A DNA stretch of 64,000 nucleotides from Ruegeria atlantica (GCF_013033965.1 NZ_WQFE01000002.1:431384-495383), one strand, 5' to 3'. Positions 49,463-59,116 are shown, numbered from the stretch's first letter. Numbers and translations are program-made. The notes: generated from the sequence alone by a model not told the origin.

Positions 49463-49493
49463 GGAAAGGGCGGGCGAGGGGCCCGCCCTTTCC
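49463..49493 (-). terminator. Hairpin between nirS and the nirT fusion
   Basis: Perfect 13-bp stem (49463-49475 with 49481-49493) and a 5-base loop, 20 bases after the nirS stop. On the minus strand it is followed by TCGTTTGA, so it could be a partial terminator or a stabilising 3' hairpin that keeps nirS mRNA above the downstream genes. Confidence 0.6.
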
Positions 49494-49512
49494 GAAGTTG
49501 GTTGCGAAACCG

Positions 49513-51189
49513 TCAGGTGACGTGGTTCGACCGGTTGTAGACGTTGAATTTTCCGGTCGGTGCAAACAGCCCCTTCACGCGGCCGATCTCTTCCAGCGTC
49601 TTGGCGTCGTAGATCACGATCTCACCGTTCGCTTCTTTCGAGGTCGAGCGGTTCCACTTGGAAACCCAGACCTCGGAGCCGTCCTGATTGAACTCGAAGT
49701 GGACGGCGACGTTGCCTTCCTCTTCAGTGATCTGGATCGTTTTCACGATCTCACCGGTTGCCTTGTCGATGACCTGCACCGATTGCTGGACCTCAGGCTC
49801 GGGGTGCTTGGTCTGGTCGGCCCAGATGTAGTCCGAGTCTGGGTGCGTCCGAATGAACAGACCGGGCCCGTCGGTTTCCACCTCATAGCAGACCTTCCAT
49901 GCATCATCGGGGCGGCCTTCGGGGTCGTTGCCCCAGACGGTGACCGTGCCTTCGCCCAGGTGGGTCGTGCCGGCGACCGGGCCACAATTCGGATCATCCC
50001 AGTTAGCGCCCGGACCGGGGTGCGGCAGCGGCGCCGTGTCGATCATGGCTTCCAGCTTGTGGGTTTCGGTATCGACCACGACCATCTTGTTCGACGCGTT
50101 CGCGGCGATCTGGAAGTAACGGCCCGTTGGGTCAAAGAACCCATCATGCAGGAACTTGGCGCTGTCGATCTTGTCGATCCGCAGGTTGTCCAGGTCTGAG
50201 TAATCCACTTGCCAGAGCTGGCCGAGTTCCTTCACGGCAACAATCCAAGTTGGCTCGTTCGGAGTGGTGTAGATCGCGGCCACACGCGCCTCTTCCACAT
50301 AGTCCCCGTCCACGTTGTAGCCTCGGGTCGAGACAACCTTCTTGGGTTCCATTGTTTCGGCATCGACGATCGCGAAGTGCGGCGGCCAATAGGCCCCACC
50401 GATCACGTATTTACCGTCACCTGATACCGCCACGTCGCGAGCGTCATAGCCAATCGTGACCTCTGCAACCAGCATGTTTTCAGGGTTCTGCCACAGGTCG
50501 ATCTTGGTCATCTTGCCGTCGCGGCCCATCGTGTACCAGAAGCGGCCCGGGTTTTCCGGCTCTTCCAGTTTATGGTGCTCGGACGCTTTCAGAACGTGCA
50601 CGGCATAGCCTGTCGGAATATGCGCCAGCACTTCCTTGGTGTCGCCGTCGATGACGGCCACTTTGCCGACGTCACGTTCGATGACCACGAAGAAGTTTTC
50701 CCAGTTGCGGCCATGCAGCGGCTCGGTCGGGTAATCTTCGGGTTCGACATAGACCTTACGAGTCGCCATCATCTGTTCCAGCGACATTTCCGGCGGCTTG
50801 GGCGGTTCCATCTGAATGTAGGTCGCCATATTGCTGATCTCGTCCTCGGACATCACATCCGAGAAGTTGTTCATCCCGCCTTCGGTCCCCCAGGCGATGA
50901 TTTTTTCGAGCCGTTCCTGACCCAGTTTCAGGGTGCCGGATTCGGTCACGGTGCCGTCGGCGTTTTTCGTTTCGACCAATGGCTCAAGGCTTTTGCCGGT
51001 CGCCCCTTTGCGCAACACGCCATGGCACCCGGCGCAGCGTTCAAAGTACAATTGTTTCGACGACTCAAAGGCTTCCTTGTCAAGCGTTGGCTCTTCGGCG
51101 AGTGTCGGAGCAGCGACGCTGCCCAGCAGCATCGCCAAACCGACCCCAAAGGCACGGCCAGTTTTTTTGTAGCTGATTCCAAGTGACAT
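49513..51189 (-). CDS. nirS: Cytochrome cd1 nitrite reductase
   Basis: Reduces nitrite to nitric oxide in the periplasm. 558 residues with signal peptide (about 1-31), a c-heme domain with CAGCHGVLRKG (52-56), and the eight-bladed d1 propeller (for example YDARDVAVSGDGKYVIGGAY, HDGFFDPTGRYFQIAANASN with d1-pocket residues, and GPVAGTTHLGEG). The ATG at 51189 follows GGAGAG by five bases; a GTG two codons earlier is less likely. A perfect FNR/DNR-type box lies 62 bp upstream. Divergent from nnrS. Confidence 0.97.
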   Translation of the reverse strand: MSLGISYKKTGRAFGVGLAMLLGSVAAPTLAEEPTLDKEAFESSKQLYFERCAGCHGVLRKGATGKSLEPLVETKNADGTVTESGTLKLGQERLEKIIAWGTEGGMNNFSDVMSEDEISNMATYIQMEPPKPPEMSLEQMMATRKVYVEPEDYPTEPLHGRNWENFFVVIERDVGKVAVIDGDTKEVLAHIPTGYAVHVLKASEHHKLEEPENPGRFWYTMGRDGKMTKIDLWQNPENMLVAEVTIGYDARDVAVSGDGKYVIGGAYWPPHFAIVDAETMEPKKVVSTRGYNVDGDYVEEARVAAIYTTPNEPTWIVAVKELGQLWQVDYSDLDNLRIDKIDSAKFLHDGFFDPTGRYFQIAANASNKMVVVDTETHKLEAMIDTAPLPHPGPGANWDDPNCGPVAGTTHLGEGTVTVWGNDPEGRPDDAWKVCYEVETDGPGLFIRTHPDSDYIWADQTKHPEPEVQQSVQVIDKATGEIVKTIQITEEEGNVAVHFEFNQDGSEVWVSKWNRSTSKEANGEIVIYDAKTLEEIGRVKGLFAPTGKFNVYNRSNHVT

Positions 51190-51250
51190 GATCACTCTCC
51201 ATTTGCTGGTGAGGCAGGGCTAAGGTTGGCCCACCGAAGCCTTCGGCTCC

Positions 51251-51264
51251 TTGACGAAAGTCAA
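51251..51264 (-). promoter_or_regulatory. FNR/DNR-type box for nirS
   Basis: TTGAC-GAAA-GTCAA, a perfect inverted repeat. Its centre is about 68 bp from the nirS ATG, as expected for activation at about -41.5 by a DNR/NnrR-type regulator. Confidence 0.85.
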
Positions 51265-51354
51265 CGGATGGGGCGTAAACCGGGGTAGAGATGCAAAAAT
51301 TCACCCAAAAAAACCTCAGAAAATCTGTGTTTTATAGACATGTTTTCCGCCGTT

Positions 51355-51368
51355 TTGATTTTGGTTAA
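51355..51368 (+). promoter_or_regulatory. FNR-like box for nnrS
   Basis: TTGAT-TTTG-GTTAA; the left half is the FNR form (TTGAT). Its centre is about 62 bp from the nnrS ATG. It is separate from the nirS box 90 bp away, so the divergent genes have their own sites. Confidence 0.6.
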
Positions 51369-51423
51369 GTGCCGCGAACAAGCAGGCTGCTAGGGCTTGG
51401 AAAAACGACCTAGGAGAGCAGCC

Positions 51424-52602
51424 ATGCCCGCAGTCATCACCCGTATTTTTGGTGAGGGGTTCCGCGTGTTTTTTCTGTCCGCCGGGCTGTATGGCCTGTT
51501 TGTCGGACTGGTCTGGGGATTGTGGCTGACGGTGCCTTACATGGCGCCGGATTACGGCATGACGCCGCCTATGTGGCATGCGCATGAGATGATCTTTGGC
51601 TATGCCACTGCGGCGTTGGGTGGGTTCTTTCTGACGGCGGTGCCAAACTGGACCGGAGCACCTGATGCGCGCGCGCGGTTCATCGCCCTCGCGGCAGGGG
51701 TATGGTTGGCGGGCCGGATGGCAATGTGGTTTTCGGGGATGCTGCCAACGGTATTGGTTGCCGTGATTGACCTAGCTTTCGTTCCGATCCTCGCAGCAAA
51801 AATCGCAACGCAACTGGTCCGCCGTCCGAAACCGCAGAACATGGTTTTCCTGCTGTTGCTTAGCTTTATCTGGATCGCCGACTTGTTCACGCATCTGGAA
51901 TGGATGGGATTGACGGATGACACCCTGCAATCCGGGTTGCGGGCGGGTCTGCTGACACTATGCGCGATGATTGCCATTTTGGGCGGACGGATAACGCCGG
52001 CCTTTACCCGCAACGCCATGAAACGGGCCGGCGTGCCCGAGGCCGACTGGCCAATGTCGGTTGCACAACTGGACAAGCCAGGAATGGTTTTGGCCCTGAT
52101 CCTGCCGCTGGCTGTGCTGCTATCAGGCACGCATTTTGTAGCAGGTGTCGTGGCACTGGCACTGGGCCTCGTACAAATCCTGCGCATGGCCCGGTGGCGG
52201 ACCTTATGGGCCGCCCGGGAACCGATCCTTCTCGCGCTGCATCTGGGGCTGGGCATGCTGGCGCTGGGTCTGATCCTGTGGGGGATGGCAGTACTTGGGA
52301 TTGGCAATGAAGTGGCCGCCCTGCACGTTCTGGGTATCGGGTGCGTAGGCGGCATGACGTTGGCGGTCATGAGCCGCGCCGCGCTTGGACATAGCGGTCG
52401 CGCGCTGGTCGCGCCGGGACCGATGGTTGTTGCCTATGGTTTGATGGCAGTAGCTGCGTTGTCGCGTTGGATTGGGGCCGAGCTGGATTCAGGCTATCTC
52501 GTTGCGATGCTCTTGTCGGACGGCCTGTGGGTCACCGCCTTTGCGCTGTATCTGATTGCTATGTGGCCCGCTTTGACCGGCCCACGTGTGACGCGAGGCT
52601 AG
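51424..52602 (+). CDS. nnrS: NnrS family heme-copper membrane protein
   Basis: 392 residues, about twelve membrane helices. The N-terminal MWHAHEMIFGYATAALGGFF with His residues, LTAVPNWTGAPD, and the later LGIGCVGGMTLAVMSRAALG and HSGRALVAPGP are typical of NnrS. The family binds heme and copper and protects against nitric oxide stress. The ATG at 51424 has AGGAG six bases before it; an in-frame upstream ATG would add nine residues. Divergent from nirS. Confidence 0.92.
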   Translation: MPAVITRIFGEGFRVFFLSAGLYGLFVGLVWGLWLTVPYMAPDYGMTPPMWHAHEMIFGYATAALGGFFLTAVPNWTGAPDARARFIALAAGVWLAGRMAMWFSGMLPTVLVAVIDLAFVPILAAKIATQLVRRPKPQNMVFLLLLSFIWIADLFTHLEWMGLTDDTLQSGLRAGLLTLCAMIAILGGRITPAFTRNAMKRAGVPEADWPMSVAQLDKPGMVLALILPLAVLLSGTHFVAGVVALALGLVQILRMARWRTLWAAREPILLALHLGLGMLALGLILWGMAVLGIGNEVAALHVLGIGCVGGMTLAVMSRAALGHSGRALVAPGPMVVAYGLMAVAALSRWIGAELDSGYLVAMLLSDGLWVTAFALYLIAMWPALTGPRVTRG

Positions 52603-52629
52603 GCAACCTGTTGTTCCAAAAAGCCAAAG

Positions 52630-53679
52630 TCACTCGATCAATGATCGGCTATTCTTGATGTGGCGCTGCACCATGTGCCGGACCTGCTTGCCTTTGGCCG
52701 GGATCGGGCGCGCTGATGGTGGTACGAAACCCTCAGAGGCCAAGGCGGGAAACAGCTCCAGCATTTCTGCTCGCGCCGCAGCGGGCACAGTCCTAAGCGC
52801 CTCGGCTCCGGCATATAGGCTTTCGGACGGGGCACCTTCGGCGAAAACGATCTCATGCTGCTCGAAAAGCATGTGGTAATACGCGACCGTTTCTGCGTTT
52901 TCCTCGACCGAAATACCAGGAATGCCAACAAGCGCGTGCGCGGCCACCAAAATTTCACTGGTCTCGAACATACGGATTGCAATGGCCGAGCGCACCAGCA
53001 TCCGGTGCTGCGGTGACACTAGCAGGTCGCGCAGCGGAAGTCCGCTGCCCAGTGCTCCGGCTGAGATGCGGATCGGGCGCAGTTTTGGCTTTTCCGACAG
53101 CTCATGGTCGGTCAGTGAGCGCGCGCCGATCCAGCGAATACGCTGCGGACCGCGGTCCATTGTCATCACCTCGTCCCCGACGGTCAGCGTCTCGATAGGG
53201 CGCATACCATCAGGCGTTTCGATCAGTGTACCTCGCGTGAAACATGGTACCACCGTATCCACCGGAATGTCCGGACCGTTATCGGTGAGTGCGATAATCG
53301 TCAGCGTCGTGTTCAGTGGCGGAACACTTCCGCCGATGAAGCCAAGAAAATAACCCTGCTCAGCGGAATTGGTGTTTATAGACCCATTGTTGTTGATGTC
53401 CCAATCCATGACGCCGATTTCATAAGTATTGCCATCTTCATCACGGACCCGAATGGTGTAATCCCAGTCAAACGCACGGCCCAAATAGGTCTGTGTCGGG
53501 TCGTTTGGCACTTCGTTGACCACGTTGTCACCGTCGATAATAGTGCCGTCGGCACCATCGGTGATTGTAATTTGGCTGTATTGCGAGATCTGGAAGGTGG
53601 TGTTGACTTGGTAAAGCTGCGCCTGACTGGTCGACATCGTCGAGTCAGAACGGAATGCACCGTAAATATTAATTGCCAT
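52630..53679 (-). CDS. Hint-domain protein
   Basis: 349 residues. The first 150 are acidic and beta-rich with no signal peptide. At about residue 159 a Hint (intein/hedgehog-like) domain of the Rhodobacterales type starts: VVPCFTRGTLIETPDGMRPI, VGDEVMTMDRGPQRIRWIGA, LLVSPQHRMLV. The first Cys could drive self-cleavage, but many members of this family are of unknown role. It sits between nnrS and norC on the opposite strand to both, so it is probably not part of denitrification. Start at 53679 (MAINIYGAF). Confidence 0.85.
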   Translation of the reverse strand: MAINIYGAFRSDSTMSTSQAQLYQVNTTFQISQYSQITITDGADGTIIDGDNVVNEVPNDPTQTYLGRAFDWDYTIRVRDEDGNTYEIGVMDWDINNNGSINTNSAEQGYFLGFIGGSVPPLNTTLTIIALTDNGPDIPVDTVVPCFTRGTLIETPDGMRPIETLTVGDEVMTMDRGPQRIRWIGARSLTDHELSEKPKLRPIRISAGALGSGLPLRDLLVSPQHRMLVRSAIAIRMFETSEILVAAHALVGIPGISVEENAETVAYYHMLFEQHEIVFAEGAPSESLYAGAEALRTVPAAARAEMLELFPALASEGFVPPSARPIPAKGKQVRHMVQRHIKNSRSLIE

Positions 53680-53985
53680 CGTTACCCTGACCTTTGTGTG
53701 CTTTGCTTCTGCGAGGCCGCGCAAAAGCGACGCTACTGAGTACTCACGAAAAAGTGTTGCTGAGTCTGGCGACGTTTTTCAAGGCGTCAAAACGGCATTT
53801 TTGGGGTAATTGGGCCAGTTGTAGGCACAATAGTTTCCCGCAGGCCACACTCGGGCTGGCCTTTTTGTTGCGGGCTCTGGGTGCTTCATCAGCAATGTTT
53901 GCCAGTCTTGACTTTCGTTAAGGCGGTAAACCGGCCCGCGCTGCATTCTGCTCTCCACTAGCTAATCTGCGCAAAGGAGAGCGCG
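53680..53985 (+). promoter_or_regulatory. norC upstream region with FNR/DNR-type box
   Basis: 306 bp without a gene. It carries TTGAC-TTTC-GTTAA at 53908-53921, whose centre is about 72 bp before the norC ATG. No other structure was recognised; an open frame at 53694-53921 has no coding features. Confidence 0.75.
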
Positions 53986-54435
53986 ATGCGAGAAGTCATG
54001 ACCAAGAGCATGGCGCGCAATATATTCTATGGCGGGTCACTGTTCTTTATTCTCATCTTTCTGGCCCTGTCGGCCCATTCACACCTGTACATCGTCAATT
54101 CCGAGAATGCCGCGAAACTTGATGACAGCGTGGTACGGGGCAAACACGTCTGGGAAAAACACGCCTGTATCAACTGTCACACCATTCTTGGTGAAGGAGC
54201 CTACTTTGCTCCGGAAGTTGCGAATGTGATGACCCGCTGGGGCGTCCTTGATGACCCGGAATCAGCCTTTGAAGCGCTCAAGGGCTGGATGGAGGCGCAG
54301 CCCACCGGCGTTCCCGGTCGCCGACAGATGCCGCAATTCAACCTCAGCGACGAAGAGATCCGTGATCTGACCAACTTCCTGATCTGGACGGACAATATCG
54401 ACGCTCAGGACTGGCCGCCCAACGAGGCTGGCTGA
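53986..54435 (+). CDS. norC: Nitric oxide reductase subunit C (cytochrome c)
   Basis: 149 residues: N-terminal membrane anchor (FYGGSLFFILIFLALSAHSH), one c-heme site ACINCHTILGEGAYFAPE (Cys61-His65) and the Met ligand region RRQMPQFNLSDEE. NorC takes electrons from periplasmic donors and passes them to NorB. AAAGGAGAG lies eight bases before the ATG. First gene of norCBQDEF. Confidence 0.96.
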   Translation: MREVMTKSMARNIFYGGSLFFILIFLALSAHSHLYIVNSENAAKLDDSVVRGKHVWEKHACINCHTILGEGAYFAPEVANVMTRWGVLDDPESAFEALKGWMEAQPTGVPGRRQMPQFNLSDEEIRDLTNFLIWTDNIDAQDWPPNEAG

Positions 54436-54451
54436 GAAAGGGAACGGAGCA

Positions 54452-55819
54452 ATGAAATACGAATCCCAAAAAATTGCCTACGCCTACTTTGCCGTAGCGA
54501 TGGGCTTGTTCGCGATCCAGGTCATCGGCGGTCTGATCGCCGGATGGATCTATGTTTCGCCCAATTTCCTGAGCGAGCTTCTGCCGTTCAACATTGTGCG
54601 GATGCTGCACACAAATGCGCTGATCGTCTGGTTGATCCTGGGCTTCTTCGGGGCGGCGTACTTCCTGATCCCGGAAGAGGCCGAGCGTGAGATCCATTCG
54701 CCCATGCTGGCCTATTTGCAGCTGATCATCCTTGTGGTCGGAACGCTGGGCGTGGTGCTGACATATACCTTCAACCTGTTCGAGGGCAACTGGCTGCTGG
54801 GCAAAGAGGGGCGCGAATTCCTTGAGCAACCCAAATGGGTCAAGGCGGGCATCGTCGTGGCCGCGCTGATCTTCCTTTACAACGTGTCGATGACTGTTCT
54901 GAAGGGCAAGAAGACCGCGATCACCAACATCCTGTTGTTGGGCCTTTGGGGTCTGGCGCTGTTGTTCCTGTTTGCCTTTTACAATCCGGGCAACCTGTCC
55001 TTGGACAAGCAATACTGGTGGTATGTCGTCCACCTGTGGGTCGAAGGTGTGTGGGAGCTGATCATGGCCTCGATCCTGGCCTACCTGATGCTCAAACTGA
55101 CCGGTGTAGACCGTGAAGTGGTCGAGAAATGGCTCTATGTCATCGTCGCGGCCGCGCTGTTCTCGGGCATCCTTGGTACAGGGCACCACTACTACTGGAT
55201 CGGTACACCTGCGTATTGGCAGTGGATCGGATCGATCTTCTCAAGCCTCGAAGTGATCCCGTTCTTTGCGATGATGGCCTTTGCCTTCGTCATGGTCTGG
55301 AAGGGCCGTCGTGACCACCCCAACAAGGCCGCACTTCTGTGGTCGCTGGGCTGTGCCACGCTGGCGTTCTTCGGTGCCGGTGTCTGGGGCTTTCTGCACA
55401 CGCTGCACGGGGTGAACTACTATACCCACGGTACGCAGATCACCGCCGCGCATGGCCACCTGGCCTTCTACGGTGCCTATGTCTGCCTCAACCTGGCGAT
55501 CTTCAGCTATGCGATGCCGATCCTGAAGAACCGTGATCCGTACAATCAGGTGATGAACATGGGCAGCTTCTGGTTAATGACCAGCGGCATGGTCTTCATG
55601 ACCTTTGTGCTGACCTTCGGTGGAACCGTGCAAACACACATGCAGCGCGTGGTTGGAGACTACTTCATGGACGTGCAAGACCAGATCGCGATCTTCTACT
55701 GGATGCGCTTTGGGTCCGGCGTCGTAGTGGTCCTTGGCGCGCTGCTGTTCATCTACTCGGTCTGGGTGCCTCGCAAAGAGATCATCGAGCCGGGCGCTGC
55801 TGAAACCCCAGCGGAGTGA
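54452..55819 (+). CDS. norB: Nitric oxide reductase subunit B
   Basis: Catalytic heme-copper-like subunit, reducing 2 NO to N2O at a heme b3 - FeB centre. 455 residues with twelve helices. Metal ligands are in RMLHTNALIVWLILGF, HLWVEGVWELIMASILAYL (His with Glu), TGHHYYWIG (His pair) and TAAHGHLAFYGAY. This is the cytochrome-c-dependent cNor type, without the qNor N-terminal extension. It follows norC by 16 bases. Confidence 0.97.
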   Translation: MKYESQKIAYAYFAVAMGLFAIQVIGGLIAGWIYVSPNFLSELLPFNIVRMLHTNALIVWLILGFFGAAYFLIPEEAEREIHSPMLAYLQLIILVVGTLGVVLTYTFNLFEGNWLLGKEGREFLEQPKWVKAGIVVAALIFLYNVSMTVLKGKKTAITNILLLGLWGLALLFLFAFYNPGNLSLDKQYWWYVVHLWVEGVWELIMASILAYLMLKLTGVDREVVEKWLYVIVAAALFSGILGTGHHYYWIGTPAYWQWIGSIFSSLEVIPFFAMMAFAFVMVWKGRRDHPNKAALLWSLGCATLAFFGAGVWGFLHTLHGVNYYTHGTQITAAHGHLAFYGAYVCLNLAIFSYAMPILKNRDPYNQVMNMGSFWLMTSGMVFMTFVLTFGGTVQTHMQRVVGDYFMDVQDQIAIFYWMRFGSGVVVVLGALLFIYSVWVPRKEIIEPGAAETPAE

Positions 55820-56634
55820 TGGAAATGGATGGCTCCATTCAAATGGGAACGGGGGCGGCCAGCGCCCCCTTCTATCTGCCCCAAGGCGACGAATGCGATG
55901 TGTTTGCTGCCGCCTATACCAACAACCTGCCGGTCCTGCTGAAAGGTCCGACGGGCTGCGGCAAGACCCGTTTTGTCGCGCACATGGCCGCCAGTCTTGG
56001 CCGCCCGCTTTATACCGTGGCCTGCCACGACGATCTGGCCGCCGCGGACTTGATAGGGCGCTACCTGCTGAAAGGCGGCGAGACCGTCTGGGTCGACGGC
56101 CCCCTGACCCGCGCGGTGCGCGAAGGCGCAATCTGCTATCTCGACGAGGTGGTCGAGGCCCGCAAGGACGTCACCGTCGTATTGCACCCGCTGACCGACG
56201 ACCGGCGCATCCTGCCGATCGACCGCACCGGAGAGGAGCTTGAAGCCGCACCCGGTTTCATGCTGGTGGCCTCGTATAACCCCGGTTACCAGAATATCCT
56301 GAAAACCCTGAAACCTTCGACCCGGCAGCGCTTTATCTCGCTGGAGTTCGACTTCCCGTCGCCCGAGATGGAGGCTGAAGTCGTTGCGCAGGAAAGCGGC
56401 CTGCCGCTGGAACGCTGCAAGCCGTTGGTGCGCCTTGCAGGCAAACTGCGCGGGCTCAAGGGGCAGGATCTTGAGGAAGGCGTTTCCACTCGTCTGGTTG
56501 TCTATGCCGCGACGCTGATCGCCCAGGGCATGTCCACCGACCGCGCCATCCTTGCCGCAATGATCGAACCTCTGACTGATGACGAGGATATCAAACGCGG
56601 GCTCCTCGATCTTGTCACGGCTGTCTTTGGGTGA
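55819..56634 (+). CDS. norQ: NorQ, MoxR-type AAA+ ATPase
   Basis: 271 residues with Walker A LLKGPTGCGKTRF, Walker B ICYLDEVVEARKDV, the MoxR-like ILPIDRTGEELEAAPGFMLV and SYNPGYQNILKTLKPSTRQRF. NorQ works with NorD to insert the non-heme iron FeB in NorB. The ATG at 55819 overlaps the norB stop codon (TGATG); a GTG one codon earlier is an alternative. Confidence 0.95.
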   Translation: MEMDGSIQMGTGAASAPFYLPQGDECDVFAAAYTNNLPVLLKGPTGCGKTRFVAHMAASLGRPLYTVACHDDLAAADLIGRYLLKGGETVWVDGPLTRAVREGAICYLDEVVEARKDVTVVLHPLTDDRRILPIDRTGEELEAAPGFMLVASYNPGYQNILKTLKPSTRQRFISLEFDFPSPEMEAEVVAQESGLPLERCKPLVRLAGKLRGLKGQDLEEGVSTRLVVYAATLIAQGMSTDRAILAAMIEPLTDDEDIKRGLLDLVTAVFG

Positions 56635-56643
56635 GGCCGGCCG

Positions 56644-58566
56644 ATGGTCAAGATCGACTTTGAGCCATGGGAACCCGAAGAAACGATCGGGAAACTGTGG
56701 CACACCCTTGCCAGCCGCCTCGATGCACCTGAGGTGCATGATGGAGCCGCGGTCGACCTGTCACAGGTCGCGGGGCGGCTGGCCGTCCTCTTCCGAGGGC
56801 TTGGGGGTAGTCCGGGCGTCGAATTGCGCCCGGTCTCACCCGAGGTTTCCCGCCACCGTCTGAGTTGGCGTCGCCGGCTGGGGGCTGAGGTGGAATTGAT
56901 GCCGCGCGCCTCGTTTGATGGCGAGGTGCTGCGACTGCCGGACCGTTTGGCAGTGTTTCCTGCACGCGAAGCAAATGGCGCACTTTATGTCTGGCTGGCG
57001 GCCGCTGCCGCGCATGCCGGGACGAGAATTGACGAAGATGATCCGCTGCGTGCTGATCTGCGCGCCCTGACCGCCGCGCAGGACATGGTCGGGGCAACAT
57101 TGGAAGACGCCCCGGGCCTTCGCCCGCTTTACACCGAGCTTTGCAAAGGTGTTCTGCTTCAACGCGACACTCCCAACCTTCCGCCTGTCGAAGCAGCTGT
57201 CGAAGAGCTGATCCGGCACAGTCTGGGCGATCGCGCCGAATTGTCGGAGCAGGCCGAAAACCTGTTGGCGATGGACGATGAACTGACCGCACCGCGCGGC
57301 TATCAACCGATGCGCCCGGTCCCACTGTGGCCCGAACTGCGTGCGGTTGGCTTTTCCGAACATAACGAGGTCGAAAACCCCGATACCGAGGGTCCGCCCG
57401 AAGAATCCGGCGAGAAAACTCACCGTGCCCGCCGTCGCAAATCCGATCAGGCGTCCCGCAGCGACAGCTTTATCCTACACAAGTTCGAGGCGATCCTCAG
57501 TTGGGCCGAGTTCTTGAACATAAACCGGCGCATCGATGACGACGATCCAGACAACGCCAAAAAAGCCGCTGACGATCAGGAAGAGATTGGCCTTGGGCAG
57601 ATATCCAAGGCGCCGCCCACAAAGCTGAAACTGCATCTCGACCTCGCACCCGAGGACGTGAACCGAGAACGTTTGTCAGGCCGTATCCTCTATCCCGAGT
57701 GGGATGTGCGTACGGGCCGTTATCTGCCCGATCACGTCAATGTTCTGCTCTCTGATGCAGAAATCCGCGAAGACGCGGCCGAGTTTGGCAAAGACCCAGC
57801 CACCGCCCGCCGTATCCGCGCGGTCAAGCGCCAGTTCGAGGCCTTGCGCCCCGGTCGTATCATGACACGCGGGCATCTGGATGGGGATCAACTGGATATC
57901 GAGGCCGCCGTACGGGCGCAGGTTGATCGCTGTGCAAATGGTGATGGAACCGAGCGTATCTGGATGCAATCCCGTCCCGAAGCGCGCGATCTGGCGGTTT
58001 CGATCCTGCTGGATGTCAGCCGTTCAACAGAAAGTGCCGTCACTGGCCGTGCAGTCATCGACATCGAACGCGAGGCTTTGGCCGCACTAGCCTGGGGCCT
58101 GAATGCCTGTGGCGACGACTTCGCCATCCATGCCTTCAGTTCACTGAAACGCCAGCGTGTTTATGTTCAACGCTGCAAACGGTTTGATGAGCCGATGGGA
58201 GCGACGGTCGAACAACGCATCGCCTCGCTGCGCCCAGGCCATTACACCCGGTTGGGGGCCGCGATCCGTCATTGCTCGACCGAACTGGCAGCGCAGTCGC
58301 GCAAGCGCCGCCTTTTGCTGGTCATCACTGATGGAAAGCCCAACGATCTTGACCACTACGAAGGCCGCCACGGTATCGAAGACACGCGGCAAGCTGTCCG
58401 CGAAGCACGCCGCGTGGGTCAATCGGTGTTCGGCGTCACCATCGACAAATCCGGCAAAAGCTGGTTCCCGCGTATGTTCGGGCAAGGCGGGTTCGCCGTC
58501 ATCCCCGACCCGCACCGCCTGACAATGGCATTGCCGCAAATTTACCGCCAACTGGTCGGCGCATGA
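56644..58566 (+). CDS. norD: NorD, VWA-domain nitric oxide reductase activation protein
   Basis: 640-residue partner of NorQ. The C-terminal von Willebrand A domain has the MIDAS motif AVSILLDVSRSTES and later GAAIRHCSTELAAQS and LLLVITDGKPND. The N-terminal 400 residues are charged with an acidic linker (DDDDPDNAKKAADDQ). No signal peptide, so it acts in the cytoplasm. The norQ stop is nine bases upstream. Confidence 0.95.
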   Translation: MVKIDFEPWEPEETIGKLWHTLASRLDAPEVHDGAAVDLSQVAGRLAVLFRGLGGSPGVELRPVSPEVSRHRLSWRRRLGAEVELMPRASFDGEVLRLPDRLAVFPAREANGALYVWLAAAAAHAGTRIDEDDPLRADLRALTAAQDMVGATLEDAPGLRPLYTELCKGVLLQRDTPNLPPVEAAVEELIRHSLGDRAELSEQAENLLAMDDELTAPRGYQPMRPVPLWPELRAVGFSEHNEVENPDTEGPPEESGEKTHRARRRKSDQASRSDSFILHKFEAILSWAEFLNINRRIDDDDPDNAKKAADDQEEIGLGQISKAPPTKLKLHLDLAPEDVNRERLSGRILYPEWDVRTGRYLPDHVNVLLSDAEIREDAAEFGKDPATARRIRAVKRQFEALRPGRIMTRGHLDGDQLDIEAAVRAQVDRCANGDGTERIWMQSRPEARDLAVSILLDVSRSTESAVTGRAVIDIEREALAALAWGLNACGDDFAIHAFSSLKRQRVYVQRCKRFDEPMGATVEQRIASLRPGHYTRLGAAIRHCSTELAAQSRKRRLLLVITDGKPNDLDHYEGRHGIEDTRQAVREARRVGQSVFGVTIDKSGKSWFPRMFGQGGFAVIPDPHRLTMALPQIYRQLVGA

Positions 58567-59111
58567 GCGATACGTCCCTGATTGACGAGCTTCCGGGTGA
58601 GTTATTGATGTGGGTGCTCATCATCTCGGAACTTCTGGTGTTCGGGGCAGGACTGATCGCATTCATGGGTGTCCGCCTGACCGACCCGTCTGGCTTTGCT
58701 GAGGCACAGTCGCATCTTTACCGAACGGGGGCTGCGTTCAATACGGCGGTTCTGGTCACCTCAGGTTTTCTCGCGGCGCAGGCATTGCACTGGCACAGGG
58801 CAGCGCGCCGTAGCGCCGCGCGTCTTGCCCTGATCGGTTCTGCCCTGCTGGGGGTAGTGTTCCTGATCATTAAAGGTGTCGAATACGCGGGCAAAGCGGC
58901 GCAGGGGATCACGTTTGAGACCCACCCGTTTTTCATGTTCTACTACCTGCTGACTGGCTTTCACGCCGCACATGTGTTGGCCGGGGTGGGTATCCTGCTG
59001 TTCGTCGCCTGGCGCGATGATGCCCGCAACATCGAGGCGGGTGCCCAGTTCTGGCACATGGTCGATCTGGTCTGGATCATGTTGTTTCCCGTGATCTACC
59101 TGCTGGGGTAA
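58563..59111 (+). CDS. norE: NorE, cytochrome c oxidase subunit III-like protein
   Basis: 182 residues with five hydrophobic helices, including LMWVLIISELLVFGAGLIAF, THPFFMFYYLLTGFHAAHVL and AQFWHMVDLVWIMLFPVIYL, which follow the COX3 pattern. NorE is not essential but improves NO reductase activity or growth on NO. Overlaps norD by four bases. Confidence 0.92.
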   Translation: MSDTSLIDELPGELLMWVLIISELLVFGAGLIAFMGVRLTDPSGFAEAQSHLYRTGAAFNTAVLVTSGFLAAQALHWHRAARRSAARLALIGSALLGVVFLIIKGVEYAGKAAQGITFETHPFFMFYYLLTGFHAAHVLAGVGILLFVAWRDDARNIEAGAQFWHMVDLVWIMLFPVIYLLG

Positions 59112-59116
59112 CGAGC

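Noticed and set aside
53694..53921. Possible 75-codon gene before norC
   Set aside because: It overlaps the norC control region and its FNR-like box and has no coding features.
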